Assembly: GCA_034926415.1 (NCBI GenBank)
Contig: JAYFRC010000034.1
Span: forward strand, 1-64,000
Source of the DNA: JAYFRC01 sp034926415
GTDB lineage: Bacteria; Bacillota; Clostridia; Oscillospirales; Oscillospiraceae
DNA: 64,000 nt
Reading direction: 5' to 3'
Under the pieces are notes generated by a model. The model saw nothing but the letters and a program-made list of their open reading frames with translations, did not search any database and was not told the DNA's origin. Both the position numbers and the translations under genes were made by a program. This document shows positions 43,628-52,901 of the stretch, one piece after another (position 1 is the stretch's first letter; each line of letters begins with the position of its first letter).

Positions 43628-43692
43628 CGTTCCGTCCTCTCCTTTAATATGGTACCGATATAATACCCGTTTTGAGCGCAAATTGCAACATA

Positions 43693-43731
43693 CGGCTGAA
43701 GCCGCCGCGCTATGCGCGGCGGCTTCAGCCG
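43693..43731 (-). terminator. 18-bp perfect hairpin upstream of uvrB
   Basis: CGGCTGAAGCCGCCGCGC, 3-nt loop and its exact complement. It lies just after the BKACE stop (43768), so probably ends the tct/catabolic operon, though T-richness on this strand is poor (TATGTTG). Confidence 0.65.
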
Positions 43732-43767
43732 TTTTACAAATCTTTCGAAAGAGGGGTGATACTAAAT

Positions 43768-44616
43768 TCAGCGGTCTATGCCGAGTATCTCGCGGGCCTG
43801 AGCCGCGGTCGCGACTTCGCGCCCGGCTACGGCGCACAATTTCGCCGCACGCTCTACAAGCTGCGGGTTCGTCGCGAGAACGCCCTTGCTGTACATGATG
43901 TTGTCCTCGAGCCCCACTCTGACACCGTCCGCGCCCATGGCCATAGCCGCAAACAGCATCGGAAGATGCGTCTTTCCGATTCCGGTGACGCTCCAGGTCG
44001 AGCCCTCGGGAAGCATGTCGTGAAGGAAGCTGAGGTTTCGGACGCTGCCATCGAGGCCGCCGGAAACGCCCATCACGAACTGATAATGTATTGGAGCTTT
44101 GAGCATACCCTTTTTGACATAGTATTCCGTGTTGCCGATAAAGCCGCCGTCAAAAACCTCAACCTCGGGCTTGATGTCGAGCTCGTTTACGGCCTTGCAG
44201 AGCTTTTCGAGAAATCTTGGGTGGTTTTCAAAAACAAAGCTGTTGCTCCAGTTGAGCGTTCCGGCGTCGAACGAGCACATCTCGGGACGAAGAGCGTAGA
44301 GATGCTGAAGGCGCTCGTCGTCGACATAGGAGCCGCCTGAAGTCGTGAGATTCAAAAGTATGTCTATATTCTCTTCCTTGCAGCGCTTGCGCGTGAGCTC
44401 CACTGCGTCCCTGAACTTTTCAAGGGCCATGGTCTTTTTGCCCTCGTCGTCGCGGACATGGATATGCGCGACGGAAGCGCCGGCTCTCGCGCAGGCTACG
44501 ATGTCCTCAGCTATCTCCGCCGCGGTCAGCGGAACCGCGGGGTTCTGGGCTTTCTGGGTCCCCGCGCCGGTAAGCGCGACGGAAATTATAACGGGTTTGT
44601 TCGACATGGTGGTCAT
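43768..44616 (-). CDS. Beta-keto acid cleavage enzyme (BKACE/Kce family)
   Basis: 282 aa TIM barrel with zinc ligands HIHVRD near residue 51, the LTTSGG segment, and later EVEVFDGGF. The family condenses a beta-keto acid with acetyl-CoA to give acetoacetate and a new acyl-CoA; known members act on 3-keto-5-aminohexanoate (lysine fermentation) and dehydrocarnitine. Neighbouring CoA-transferase and thiolase genes handle acetoacetate. No lysine aminomutase genes are present, so the lysine pathway is not supported by the window itself. Last gene of its operon. Confidence 0.87.
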   Translation of the reverse strand: MTTMSNKPVIISVALTGAGTQKAQNPAVPLTAAEIAEDIVACARAGASVAHIHVRDDEGKKTMALEKFRDAVELTRKRCKEENIDILLNLTTSGGSYVDDERLQHLYALRPEMCSFDAGTLNWSNSFVFENHPRFLEKLCKAVNELDIKPEVEVFDGGFIGNTEYYVKKGMLKAPIHYQFVMGVSGGLDGSVRNLSFLHDMLPEGSTWSVTGIGKTHLPMLFAAMAMGADGVRVGLEDNIMYSKGVLATNPQLVERAAKLCAVAGREVATAAQAREILGIDR

Positions 44617-44660
44617 AATATGTATTTTCCTTTCAAGTTTTGATTATAGTCTTACGCGTT

Positions 44661-45857
44661 TCAGCACAGCTCTATAACCGCCGCCATTCCGAGACCTCCG
44701 GCGACGCAGAGCGTGGCCGCGCCGAGCTTTTCGTTCCGCTTAATCATCTCGTGCAAAAGCGTAACGACTATCCGCGCGCCACTGTTGCCGACGGGATGGC
44801 CGAGCGCTATCGCCCCGCCGTTGACGTTCGTTTTCGCCATGTCATCGTCATCGTAGCCGAGAAGCCGCATGCAGCCTATGCACTGGCCCGCAAACGCCTC
44901 GTTCATCTCGATGAGTCCAAAATCCTTAAGCGTCAGGTTCTGGTCGCGCATAACCTTTTGCATCGCGGGGACGGGGCCGAGAAACCACTTCCTCGGGTCG
45001 AGCGCTGCGGACGCGACTTCCTTTATAACGGCCAGGGGCCTGAGCCCCAACTCCGACGCCTTTTCGCGCGTCATTATGAACAGCGCCGACGCGCCGTCGT
45101 TTCTGCCGCTGGCGTTTCCGGCCGTAACCGTACCGTCGCTGTGGAACGCCGGCTTAAGCTTTGCGAGCTTCTCGGCGTTCGTGGCCTTGGGATATTCGTC
45201 GGTATCGAAAACGACGTCCTCTTTTTTCATGTGCACGGTGACGGGAACTATCTCGTCTTTGAAGCGGCCCGAGGCTATGGCTTTCGCAGCCTTCTCCTGG
45301 CTCGCTAGCGCAAAATCGTCCTGCTCCTCGCGCGAGATCCCTACCTCTCTGCAATAATCGTCGACGGACTGTCCCATATTAAAGCGTCCGTAAACATCCT
45401 CGGGCTGTGACTTAAACTGCACCTCGGTCAGCGAATCGAGGAGCTGAGTGCTGCCTGTGCCGAGTCCGAAGCGGGCACCTCGGATATAGAACGGGGCTGT
45501 GCTCATGCTCTCCACTCCGCCGACTATCGCCGCGTCATAAACGCCTGATGCTATGTCCGACACGCCGCAGCCGAGCGCAGTCATACCGGACGCGCACTGG
45601 CGCATCACGGTAAACGCCGGAACGCTCTCGTCTATCCCGGCCTTGAGCGCCGCTATGCGCGCTATATTGGGATTATCTGACGACTGACGGCAATGGCCGA
45701 GTATGACCTGGCCTATACTTTTCGTGTCAATTCCCGTCTCTTCAACTATCGCGCGGATGACCGGCGCGGCCAGATCCTCCGGCTGCACGCTCTTCAGCGT
45801 GCCACCGAGCTTTCCTACTGCCGTCCTTTTCGCACTTACTATTACAACCTCACGCAT
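44661..45857 (-). CDS. Acetyl-CoA acetyltransferase (thiolase)
   Basis: 398 aa. Acyl-accepting Cys in MRQCASGM (about 88), HPVGNSGAR with the catalytic His, and the C-terminal CVAGGLG Cys. Interconverts acetoacetyl-CoA and two acetyl-CoA. In this operon it would split the acetoacetyl-CoA made from BKACE-derived acetoacetate by the CoA-transferase. Confidence 0.93.
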   Translation of the reverse strand: MREVVIVSAKRTAVGKLGGTLKSVQPEDLAAPVIRAIVEETGIDTKSIGQVILGHCRQSSDNPNIARIAALKAGIDESVPAFTVMRQCASGMTALGCGVSDIASGVYDAAIVGGVESMSTAPFYIRGARFGLGTGSTQLLDSLTEVQFKSQPEDVYGRFNMGQSVDDYCREVGISREEQDDFALASQEKAAKAIASGRFKDEIVPVTVHMKKEDVVFDTDEYPKATNAEKLAKLKPAFHSDGTVTAGNASGRNDGASALFIMTREKASELGLRPLAVIKEVASAALDPRKWFLGPVPAMQKVMRDQNLTLKDFGLIEMNEAFAGQCIGCMRLLGYDDDDMAKTNVNGGAIALGHPVGNSGARIVVTLLHEMIKRNEKLGAATLCVAGGLGMAAVIELC

Positions 45858-45897
45858 TTTCCGAAGCCTCCGAATTTTTGATTATGATTATGTATTT

Positions 45898-46851
45898 TCA
45901 AACCGGGTCGTCCATGAATTTCTTTTCAAGAGCGAACGCCGAAAAAAGCTGTTTATCGCGCTTGGCCTTAAGCTCCTCAATGTTTTTTCCCGTGTAATCA
46001 TAAAAGCCCTTGCCCGTCTTAATGCCGAGATTGCCTGCGTCGACGAGTTTTCCGAGGGTTTTCGGCATATCGGTCGGAGCGGGCATGGTATAGCTGCGGT
46101 TGCGGAAATTGTTCGCTGTCATGTCGACGCCGCCGAAGTCCATTCTCTTGCAGAGTCCAAGCACCATGGCGCGCGGGATGAACGACGTCTTTACCGCGAG
46201 GTCTATATCCTCGGGCGTGCAGTAATCGTTGTCAAGCAAGTAGAAGACCTCCTGGTTCAGACACTGCTGGAGACGATTCACGATATAGCCGCGGATAAAC
46301 TTGTGCATGCGGACCGGGGTCTTTCCGCCGCGGCGCAGAAGCTCCATTACAGAGTCGACGGCTTCCGGACGCGTCTTGTCGTTTCCGACGACCTCGACGA
46401 GAGGTATGACGTTGGCCGGCGCGTACCAGTGCGCGATGAGCGTATCGGGAAGCCGGCGCTCCGGCATTATCTCGAATATGTTGAGCGCAGAGGTATTCGA
46501 CGCGATTATCACGCCCTCCGGCAGAAGCCTGTCGAGTTCGGCGTAAACGTTCTCCTTGACCGGCTTCTTCTCAACGACCGCCTCGACGACCATATCGGCG
46601 CCCGCGAGGGCTTTTTCAAGGTCGGCCTCGTACGAGACCTTTCCGAAAAGCCCCTGTATCCGGTCTTGCGTTATAAGTCCCTCGTCCGCAAACGTATCAA
46701 GATTGTTGCGGTAGGTTATCTTCGCTCTGTCGAGCGCCTCGGCAGCAATGTCGTACATAACGACGTCGGCTCCCGACATCGCCATTATCTGCGCTATACC
46801 CGGGCCCATCACGCCCGCCCCTATAAGGGTTATCTTTTGAATATCTTTCAT
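45898..46851 (-). CDS. 3-hydroxyacyl-CoA-dehydrogenase-family oxidoreductase
   Basis: 317 aa. NAD-binding GAGVMGPGIAQ near residue 12, catalytic-region SNTSAL, and a C-terminal helical domain (NLGIKTGKGFYDY). The segment AHWYAPANVIPLVEVV replaces the HFFNPVPVMKLVE typical of fatty-acyl-CoA enzymes; carnitine- and gulonate-type dehydrogenases differ in this same region. Together with BKACE this suggests oxidation of a free beta-hydroxy acid to the beta-keto acid that BKACE cleaves. Substrate unproven. Overlaps the symporter gene (ATGA). Confidence 0.85.
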   Translation of the reverse strand: MKDIQKITLIGAGVMGPGIAQIMAMSGADVVMYDIAAEALDRAKITYRNNLDTFADEGLITQDRIQGLFGKVSYEADLEKALAGADMVVEAVVEKKPVKENVYAELDRLLPEGVIIASNTSALNIFEIMPERRLPDTLIAHWYAPANVIPLVEVVGNDKTRPEAVDSVMELLRRGGKTPVRMHKFIRGYIVNRLQQCLNQEVFYLLDNDYCTPEDIDLAVKTSFIPRAMVLGLCKRMDFGGVDMTANNFRNRSYTMPAPTDMPKTLGKLVDAGNLGIKTGKGFYDYTGKNIEELKAKRDKQLFSAFALEKKFMDDPV

Positions 46852-48263
46852 GATTGCACTCCCTCTTGTTTTGCTGCTAAAGCGGGCGTAAGCATATAGC
46901 CCGCAAACATTATTACAACGTCCGCTATTATACCCGCGAACAATGAATCGAATGGAAGGATACCGTCCAGAACGGTTCCGAATATAAGCACAAGCATCGG
47001 CCCGATTATTATCGACGCCACGGCGAAGCGGCGGTCGACTTTACCAGGCGCCCGGAGCAAAAAGCACAGCGGCACAAAAACCACCGCGCCTCGAAGCCCC
47101 ATAGACATAAACGCAAAGTTAAGTATCGTATCGCCGAGCGAGCCTGTCGACATGCAGCAGCCGAAAGCCAGCACCGCGACGATTATCGCTTTCGACAGCG
47201 CGCCGTTTTTGCGGGGCTCGTCAAATTTTCGCGTGAATTTCTGGATTATATCCCTGTTTACTATCGTGGATATGCCGAGCGCGAGTCCAGCGCCCGTACC
47301 GACGCTCGCGACGAACAGCGTGCCGAGAACTATGCCTCCGAGCAGCGGCGGAAGGTTGTCGAGCGTAAACTGCGTCAGCGCCGTCTTTGCGACAAAGGTC
47401 GCGGTATCGGTCACGGAGCGCATGTAAAGTCCGACGATTATTCCGAACGCGCCTATAGGCGGTATCAGGAACGCGCTTATCAGCGCGCCGTTCCTCGCGG
47501 CCTTCTCCGTCTTCCCCGAGATGACGGCCTGAGCGTAGGTCTGCGTCGTCAAAACGCCAAGTATGAGCGAAAAACACGAGCCGAGGTCCTTGCCCGCTCC
47601 GCGGCAGAGCAGGCTGAAAAAATCAGTCCCGGTCGCAGCCTTCATGCTCTCGACCATCGCTATGAAGCTTCCGCAGCCTCCGGCTTTCGAAAGAGCTATC
47701 ATGCCGCACGCGGCCATCGATATGTAAAGCAGGACAAGCTTGAGAACGCCGACTATACCCGCGCCCTTCGTCCCTCCGAACACGACGTAGAGGATCATGA
47801 AGGCCGCGGCTATCGCCACCGTCCACAGCGTGCCCATGGACGGCCACACGACAAGCACGACCGCGCTCGCAGCGAGGAGCTGTGATATTATATTTATGAA
47901 CGTTCCGACGGCGTTGAGCACCGATGCGGTAAGCCCGGCCGCCGGCCCGTACTCCCTCCTTATCATACCGACAAGCGTTGGGCACTCCTGTGCCTTGAAC
48001 GGCTTCACATACACGAGCGCGAGAACGAGACACGCAAGCCCTCCGCCAAGCGTGAACCACCACGCCGACATGCCGTAGTTATACGCCAGCTGCGCCGTTC
48101 CGACAGTCGACGAGCCTCCGACGATGGTGCCCATGATCACTCCGGCTATTATCGCCGAACCGTTCTTCTCGCTTCCGCCTTTTACGCGCATTCCGGAATA
48201 TATCGCGAGCCCGGCAATAAGCGCGACGGCTATCGCCATTCCGACGATTTGAAGCGTATCCAT
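46848..48263 (-). CDS. Sodium:solute symporter (SSS family)
   Basis: 471 aa with about 13 hydrophobic helices. Opens with a helix and RVKGGSEKNGSAIIAGVIMGTIVGGSST-type region, matching the SSS (SLC5) family. It is embedded between the CoA-transferase and dehydrogenase genes with overlaps at both ends, so it likely imports the substrate of this pathway. A second uptake system, the TctABC-type transporter, heads the same operon. Confidence 0.85.
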   Translation of the reverse strand: MDTLQIVGMAIAVALIAGLAIYSGMRVKGGSEKNGSAIIAGVIMGTIVGGSSTVGTAQLAYNYGMSAWWFTLGGGLACLVLALVYVKPFKAQECPTLVGMIRREYGPAAGLTASVLNAVGTFINIISQLLAASAVVLVVWPSMGTLWTVAIAAAFMILYVVFGGTKGAGIVGVLKLVLLYISMAACGMIALSKAGGCGSFIAMVESMKAATGTDFFSLLCRGAGKDLGSCFSLILGVLTTQTYAQAVISGKTEKAARNGALISAFLIPPIGAFGIIVGLYMRSVTDTATFVAKTALTQFTLDNLPPLLGGIVLGTLFVASVGTGAGLALGISTIVNRDIIQKFTRKFDEPRKNGALSKAIIVAVLAFGCCMSTGSLGDTILNFAFMSMGLRGAVVFVPLCFLLRAPGKVDRRFAVASIIIGPMLVLIFGTVLDGILPFDSLFAGIIADVVIMFAGYMLTPALAAKQEGVQS

Positions 48264-48919
48264 CAGCCGACCATGCTCCCTATCTTCCCTGGTATGATTA
48301 TGTCGGCTTCGGTCTTGGCGATAACTTCCTCGGCCGTGACTCCGGGCGCGAGCTCCTCTAGCACAAGGCCGGTTTCGGTCCTATGCAGGACGCACAGCTC
48401 TGTCACTATATAATCAGCCTCGCTCGCGGCCGTCAGCGGCAGTGTACATTTTTTGAGTATCTTGGGCTCGCCTGATTTCGTGCAGTGCTCCATGGTAATT
48501 ATTACCAGCTTCGCACCTGCGACGAGATCCATCGCGCCGCCCATTCCGGGCACCATCTTTCCAGGGACCATCCAGTTGGCGATATTTCCCTCCTGGTCCA
48601 CCTCGAGCGAGCCGAGCACCGTCGCATCGACGTGTCCGCCGCGGATAAGACCGAAGGACATGCAGCTGTCGAAGCACATTCCTCCCGGCACTATGCTTAC
48701 CGGCATGCCGCCGGCGTTCACGACGTCCTTTTCCTCTTTGCCTTTTTCCGGGGCGGGGCCGAGGCCGATGAAACCGTTTTCAGACTGGAGCATGACGTCG
48801 ACGCCGTCGGGAATATAATTCGCTATTTTGGTCGGCATGCCTATGCCGAGATTAACAAGGTCGCCGTCGTGAAAAAATCTCGCCGCGCGCGAGACGATAA
48901 GTTCTCTTCCGTCCATCAT
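48263..48919 (-). CDS. 3-oxoacid CoA-transferase subunit B
   Basis: 218 aa, family I CoA-transferase beta chain. Catalytic Glu in LQSENGFIGLGP (about 51), GIGMPT near residue 27, and the GGAMDLV and late GKIG motifs. Transfers CoA between acyl-CoA and acetoacetate or a related acid. Its start overlaps subunit A (ATGA) and its stop overlaps the symporter start (TGATG). Confidence 0.92.
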   Translation of the reverse strand: MMDGRELIVSRAARFFHDGDLVNLGIGMPTKIANYIPDGVDVMLQSENGFIGLGPAPEKGKEEKDVVNAGGMPVSIVPGGMCFDSCMSFGLIRGGHVDATVLGSLEVDQEGNIANWMVPGKMVPGMGGAMDLVAGAKLVIITMEHCTKSGEPKILKKCTLPLTAASEADYIVTELCVLHRTETGLVLEELAPGVTAEEVIAKTEADIIIPGKIGSMVG

Positions 48920-49587
48920 TCCGTCTCCTTTACGACCATGTCGACGCAGACTCCCGGCGTCATAACCTCATCCGGGTCGAGCTGTCCGACCTCGACTATT
49001 TCCTCGGCCTCCGCTATGACGAAATCCGCGGCCATGGCCATGACGGGGTTGAAGTTTCGGGCGCAGCGGTGATATACGAGGTTGCCGGACGTGTCCGCCT
49101 TCCACGCGTGTATGAGCGCGACCTCGGCGCGGAGCGGAGTCTCGAGCAGATAATCTTTTTCTCCGACGCTTATCGTTTTTTTGCCGTCCGCTACCACGGT
49201 GCCTATGCCGGTAGGAGTCAGCACTCCGCCAAGCCCCGTTCCGCCGCAGCGTATGCGCTCTGCGAGAGTACCCTGCGGCACGAGCGTCACCTGAAGCTCG
49301 CCGCTGTTCATCTGGCGCCCCACCTCCGGATTGAGGCCTATGTGCGAAGCCGTGAGCGAATACACTCGCTTTTGGCATATAAGCGTTCCGATGCCGTCCG
49401 CATGGTCGTTGCCCGCGTCGTTCGATATGAGGCGTAATCCGCTGACACCCTTTTCCGTCATCTTTATTATGAAATTATTAGGCGAACCGACGTTGGTGAA
49501 TCCCGCGATCATTATCGTCATTCCATCATGTATCTTTTCAAGCGCTTTATCTGCGCTGACTACTTTCGAACGCACGGCTGCTGTCAC
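48916..49587 (-). CDS. 3-oxoacid CoA-transferase subunit A
   Basis: 223 aa, alpha chain with the CoA-binding GFTNVGSPNNFI segment near residue 30 and the RCGGTGLGGVLTPTG glycine-rich motif. Forms a heterotetramer with subunit B. First catabolic gene after the binding-protein gene. Confidence 0.92.
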   Translation of the reverse strand: MTAAVRSKVVSADKALEKIHDGMTIMIAGFTNVGSPNNFIIKMTEKGVSGLRLISNDAGNDHADGIGTLICQKRVYSLTASHIGLNPEVGRQMNSGELQVTLVPQGTLAERIRCGGTGLGGVLTPTGIGTVVADGKKTISVGEKDYLLETPLRAEVALIHAWKADTSGNLVYHRCARNFNPVMAMAADFVIAEAEEIVEVGQLDPDEVMTPGVCVDMVVKETE

Positions 49588-49626
49588 ATCCTCTCGTTTT
49601 TTTCGTTTCTTTTTTATTTTTAATAG

Positions 49627-49683
49627 TTTCCGAAATGGGGGCTCCCCACTGCGGTTTCCGCCCGGGGAAGCCCCTTTCGGAAA
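49627..49683 (-). repeat. Long hairpin after the tctC-type gene
   Basis: TTTCCGAAA...GGGGGCTCCCC (49627-49647 region) pairs with GGGGAAGCCCCTTTCGGAAA (to 49683), about 19 bp with bulges. No T-run. Same position relative to a binding-protein gene as the hairpins after pstS and the RbsB-like gene. Confidence 0.65.
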
Positions 49684-49716
49684 TCTTATGCGTAATCCTT
49701 TGGTGAGGTAAGGGTA

Positions 49717-50694
49717 TTACTTCATCAGCTCGCCGTACTCGGCGTACTTGTCTTTTACGATCTGCTCGTAATCGTCGCCGGAGAGATACGCCCATGTCAG
49801 ATTGCAGTTTTCAAGAGTAGTCTTGTAGGTGTCGTCATTCGCGGCGGTCTCGAAAGCCGTGCGGAGCTTTTCGACTATCGCGTCGTCCGTGTCTGCGGGA
49901 ACGCAGATGCCCATGTAGGACAGAAGCTCTATGTCGTAGCCCATCTCGCTGAGAGTCTCAACGTCGGGCGCGCTGTCCCAGCGCTGGTCGGTCGCGGAAG
50001 CGAGCAGACGCATTTCGCCGGACTCGACATAGGCGGTGAACGACGCCTGGTCGCACATCGCGCAGGGCAGGAAGCCGCCGAGGATATCGGTTATCATATC
50101 AGTCGTGGAGGAATAGTTGACGTAGTTGAAGCTCGCTCCGGTAGCCTTGGCAAGGTCGTCCATGGCAAAAGGCTGCGGATAGCCCGTCGCGCCGTAGTTT
50201 ACCGCGCCCGTCTTGGCGGCGGTGATAAGGTCGTCGAGCGTCTGATAGGGCGAATTGGCGGCGACGATTATGCCGTAGCCGTACTGGCCAAACGCGCAGA
50301 TATACTTAAAGCTGTCGGGAGTGTAGGTGACATCGAGCTGATAGGGAACGAGCGAGAGCGGAGAGAGCGTCGCAACGCCGATGGTGTATCCGTCGGCCTT
50401 GGAGTTTGCAAGCTCGGTGACGCCGACAGTGCCGCTGCCGCCGGTCAGGTTGGTGATGGTAATGGTGCCGTTGAGCGCCTTGCCCGCCGCGTCAGCGAGA
50501 GCGCGGGCCGCGAGGTCGGTGCCGCCGCCGGCGGAGTAGTTGACGATCATGTTGATGGCCTGATTCGGATAATCGGAAGCAGCATCGGTGCTCGTGCTTC
50601 CGCCCGTGCTTGAGCCGTTCGAGCCGCAGCCCACCAGCGAGAACGCCATTGACGCCGCCAGAACAAATCCGGCGATTGCTCTGATTCTTTTCAT
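49717..50694 (-). CDS. tctC: Tripartite tricarboxylate transporter substrate-binding lipoprotein
   Basis: 325 aa. Lipobox LVGCGSN (Cys about 23), then the Bug/TctC fold: YPNQAINMIVNYSAGGGTDLAARALA and NLTGGSGTVGVTEL contact the carboxylate. Captures a carboxylic acid for the TctA/TctB channel. It follows tctA, unlike the usual C-B-A order. Confidence 0.92.
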   Translation of the reverse strand: MKRIRAIAGFVLAASMAFSLVGCGSNGSSTGGSTSTDAASDYPNQAINMIVNYSAGGGTDLAARALADAAGKALNGTITITNLTGGSGTVGVTELANSKADGYTIGVATLSPLSLVPYQLDVTYTPDSFKYICAFGQYGYGIIVAANSPYQTLDDLITAAKTGAVNYGATGYPQPFAMDDLAKATGASFNYVNYSSTTDMITDILGGFLPCAMCDQASFTAYVESGEMRLLASATDQRWDSAPDVETLSEMGYDIELLSYMGICVPADTDDAIVEKLRTAFETAANDDTYKTTLENCNLTWAYLSGDDYEQIVKDKYAEYGELMK

Positions 50695-50766
50695 TTTTTA
50701 TCCTCCTGTTTTTTTGATTTTTTAATCCGTGTTCCGCAATTCGCCTGTCGGAACGCAAATTTTTAA

Positions 50767-52278
50767 TTAAAGTCCGTCCTGAAGCTGCTTGTCCTTGCGC
50801 TTTCCGCGAAGTATGAGCACCACGGAGATTATCGTCGCCGCCCAGAATATCCAGCAAAGCGGCGAGGAGAAGAACGTTCCGACATCTCCGCCCGACAGAA
50901 CAAGCGCGCGGCGGAAATTCTTTTCAAACAAAGGCGAGAGTATGAAGCCGATAAGAACACAGGCCATGGGGAATTTGAACTTCGAGAGGATATAGCCGAT
51001 GACAGCGAACACGAGCATTATCCACACGTCGGTGAGGTTGGAGTTAAGCGCGTACACGCCGATGATGCAGAACATGACGACGGCCGGGAAAATTATCGTC
51101 GTTTCAAGCGAGCATATCTTCTTGAATGCCTTCCATGTGAGAAGCACTATCGCGACGAGCACGACGTTGCAGAGTATGAGGCCGGCGTAGACATTGTAAA
51201 CCGTTGCCGGAGACTCCTGGAACACCAGCGGGCCGGGGGTAAGGCCCTGAACGATGAACGCAGACATGAGCAAAGCCGCGCCGGTGTCGCCGGGAACGCC
51301 GATAGAGAGCAGAGGTATCATGTTCGCGCCGCAGACCGCGTTGTTCGCGCACTCCGCGCCCGCGACGCCCTCTATCGCGCCGTGGCCGAACTCCTCGGGA
51401 TGCTTCGCGTTCTTGTGCGCGACATCGTAGCCTATGTAGCACGCAAGCGCGGGCCCGAGGCCCGGAAGCGATCCGATACCGCAGCCGAGGAACGCGGAGG
51501 TTATCCAGTGGCGGAGGCAGGTCTTTGCGTCAGCAAGAGTAAATTTGTTGTCATCCTTGCAGGTCGGCGGAGGAAGCTGAGCCTTGGTATTGCCGAGGGC
51601 GACGCTTTCGACCTGCTTGAGAACCTCGGACAGGGCGAGGAAGCCGATGAGCATTACCACGAGGTCGATGCCGGACGAGAGCTTCAGCACGCCGAAGGTC
51701 AGACGCGGAATGGTAAACGACATGTCCATTCCGACGCAGCCGAACATCAGTCCGACACAGCCGGCGAGCAGTCCCTTTATCATGGACTTTCCGGCGGCGG
51801 AGGCAATTATCGTCAGCGCAAATATCATAAGCACCGCATACTCCGCGGGGCCGAAGTTCAGGGCGTACTTCGCTATCGGCTGAGCTACGACTATAAGGAC
51901 TATGCAGCTGAACAGGCAGCCGAACGCCGAGCTGAACAGCGCCGTCTTAATAGCCTTTCCGGCTTTGCCCTGCCGAGCCAGCGCGTAGCCGTCGGCCACT
52001 GTCGCAGCGGCTGCTGGCGTGCCGGGCGTGCCGATAAGTATGGCCGCGAGCGAGCCGCCAAAGGTCCCCGCGTTATACGCGGCGAGCAGCATTACGAGCG
52101 ACTGCGTGGGCGTGAGGTAATACGTCATCGGTATGACGAGCGCTATCGCCATCGTAGCGGTCAGTCCGGGTATCGCGCCGAGGACAAGTCCAAGCGCGAC
52201 GCCGCCGAACAGGAAAAGGATGTTCATCGGCATCAGCACAGCCTCGAAACCGCTGAACAGCATTGAAAGTGCTTCCAT
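50767..52278 (-). CDS. tctA: Tripartite tricarboxylate transporter large membrane subunit
   Basis: 503 aa from ATG 52278 (family members begin MEA..); an ATG at 52290 sits in the ribosome segment of the leader element and would add MVIK. About 11-12 helices, with the TctA signature GAIPGLTATMAIALVIPMTY and its internal counterpart GSLPGLGPALACYIGYD. Forms the transport channel with TctB. Translation is probably governed by the leader element 5' of it. Confidence 0.92.
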   Translation of the reverse strand: MEALSMLFSGFEAVLMPMNILFLFGGVALGLVLGAIPGLTATMAIALVIPMTYYLTPTQSLVMLLAAYNAGTFGGSLAAILIGTPGTPAAAATVADGYALARQGKAGKAIKTALFSSAFGCLFSCIVLIVVAQPIAKYALNFGPAEYAVLMIFALTIIASAAGKSMIKGLLAGCVGLMFGCVGMDMSFTIPRLTFGVLKLSSGIDLVVMLIGFLALSEVLKQVESVALGNTKAQLPPPTCKDDNKFTLADAKTCLRHWITSAFLGCGIGSLPGLGPALACYIGYDVAHKNAKHPEEFGHGAIEGVAGAECANNAVCGANMIPLLSIGVPGDTGAALLMSAFIVQGLTPGPLVFQESPATVYNVYAGLILCNVVLVAIVLLTWKAFKKICSLETTIIFPAVVMFCIIGVYALNSNLTDVWIMLVFAVIGYILSKFKFPMACVLIGFILSPLFEKNFRRALVLSGGDVGTFFSSPLCWIFWAATIISVVLILRGKRKDKQLQDGL

Positions 52279-52425
52279 TTTTATGACCATTCCTTTCTCT
52301 TTGGCAGAGTCACAAAATGACCATGAAAAGGAATGGCCATAATGTGCGTTTTTTTCGGTTGCCGCCCATGCGGCGAGAAAAATGCACTTAAATCAATTAA
52401 AGTTTGAGTTTGTTTCAAACTTTTT
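52276..52425 (-). promoter_or_regulatory. Repeated structured leader element, copy 2 (5' of tctA)
   Basis: Fills the tctB-tctA gap. On the minus strand: hairpin A AAGTTTGA/TCAAACTT, central hairpin with GCCGC-CCAT-GCGGC apex closed by a long GTGC..GCAC stem, hairpin C ATGGCCAT (52333-52340) with ATGGTCAT (52317-52324), then AAAGGAATGGTCAT (52283-52296) before the ATG. The arm plus loop 52327-52340 complements the ribosome segment at 13 of 14 positions plus one G-U, so the two pairings exclude each other. A 19-codon frame (52281-52340) ends 2 nt before the tctA ATG. Confidence 0.78.
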
Positions 52426-52436
52426 CTCCTTCTTTC

Positions 52437-52901
52437 TTACGGCATCCGCAGCGACAGTCCGTAGTGGAAGCTGACATAGATCAGTATCGGCAATACGACG
52501 GCCGCAATGACAATCTTTTTCCAGCTCTTCTGTCCGTAAGCCCATATCAAGAATCCGAGGGTCACGATTGTCACTGGGATGTAGGGAAGGAAGTAAAGCA
52601 TTATTGTGTAAGCGACCATTACAGCCAATGTCAAAAGCACAAGTTTTGCTTCCTTCTTACCAAGCGAATACGTTTCCTGATCTGCTCTGTCCTTTTTCTT
52701 TCTTCCAAAAACGAACATGCACGCGCCTAAAATGATGAACAATACCGCTATCGCTTCCGGGAAAAATCTCGGGGAGTTGAACAGCAGATCGCACTGGACC
52801 GCTTTTATCTGCCAAGGTATTATAACCGCCGCAAACAGCACGCCCAACACAGCAAACACGATACCGATAATCTGTTCCGCCTTGCTCTCTTTCAAGCTCA
52901 T
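52437..52901 (-). CDS. tctB: Tripartite tricarboxylate transporter small membrane subunit
   Basis: 154 aa, four hydrophobic helices with a charged middle loop, matching TctB in size and pattern. First gene of the operon, opposite the LysR gene. AAAGGG lies upstream of the ATG. Confidence 0.85.
   Translation of the reverse strand: MSLKESKAEQIIGIVFAVLGVLFAAVIIPWQIKAVQCDLLFNSPRFFPEAIAVLFIILGACMFVFGRKKKDRADQETYSLGKKEAKLVLLTLAVMVAYTIMLYFLPYIPVTIVTLGFLIWAYGQKSWKKIVIAAVVLPILIYVSFHYGLSLRMP

Noticed and set aside
44590..44640. Resemblance of the BKACE start region (GGTCATAATATGTATTTTCC on the plus strand) to hairpin C of the leader element
   Set aside because: Only about 20 nt match, there is no hairpin A or central hairpin, and the ATGACC here is the real start codon. 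Too short to call a fourth copy.
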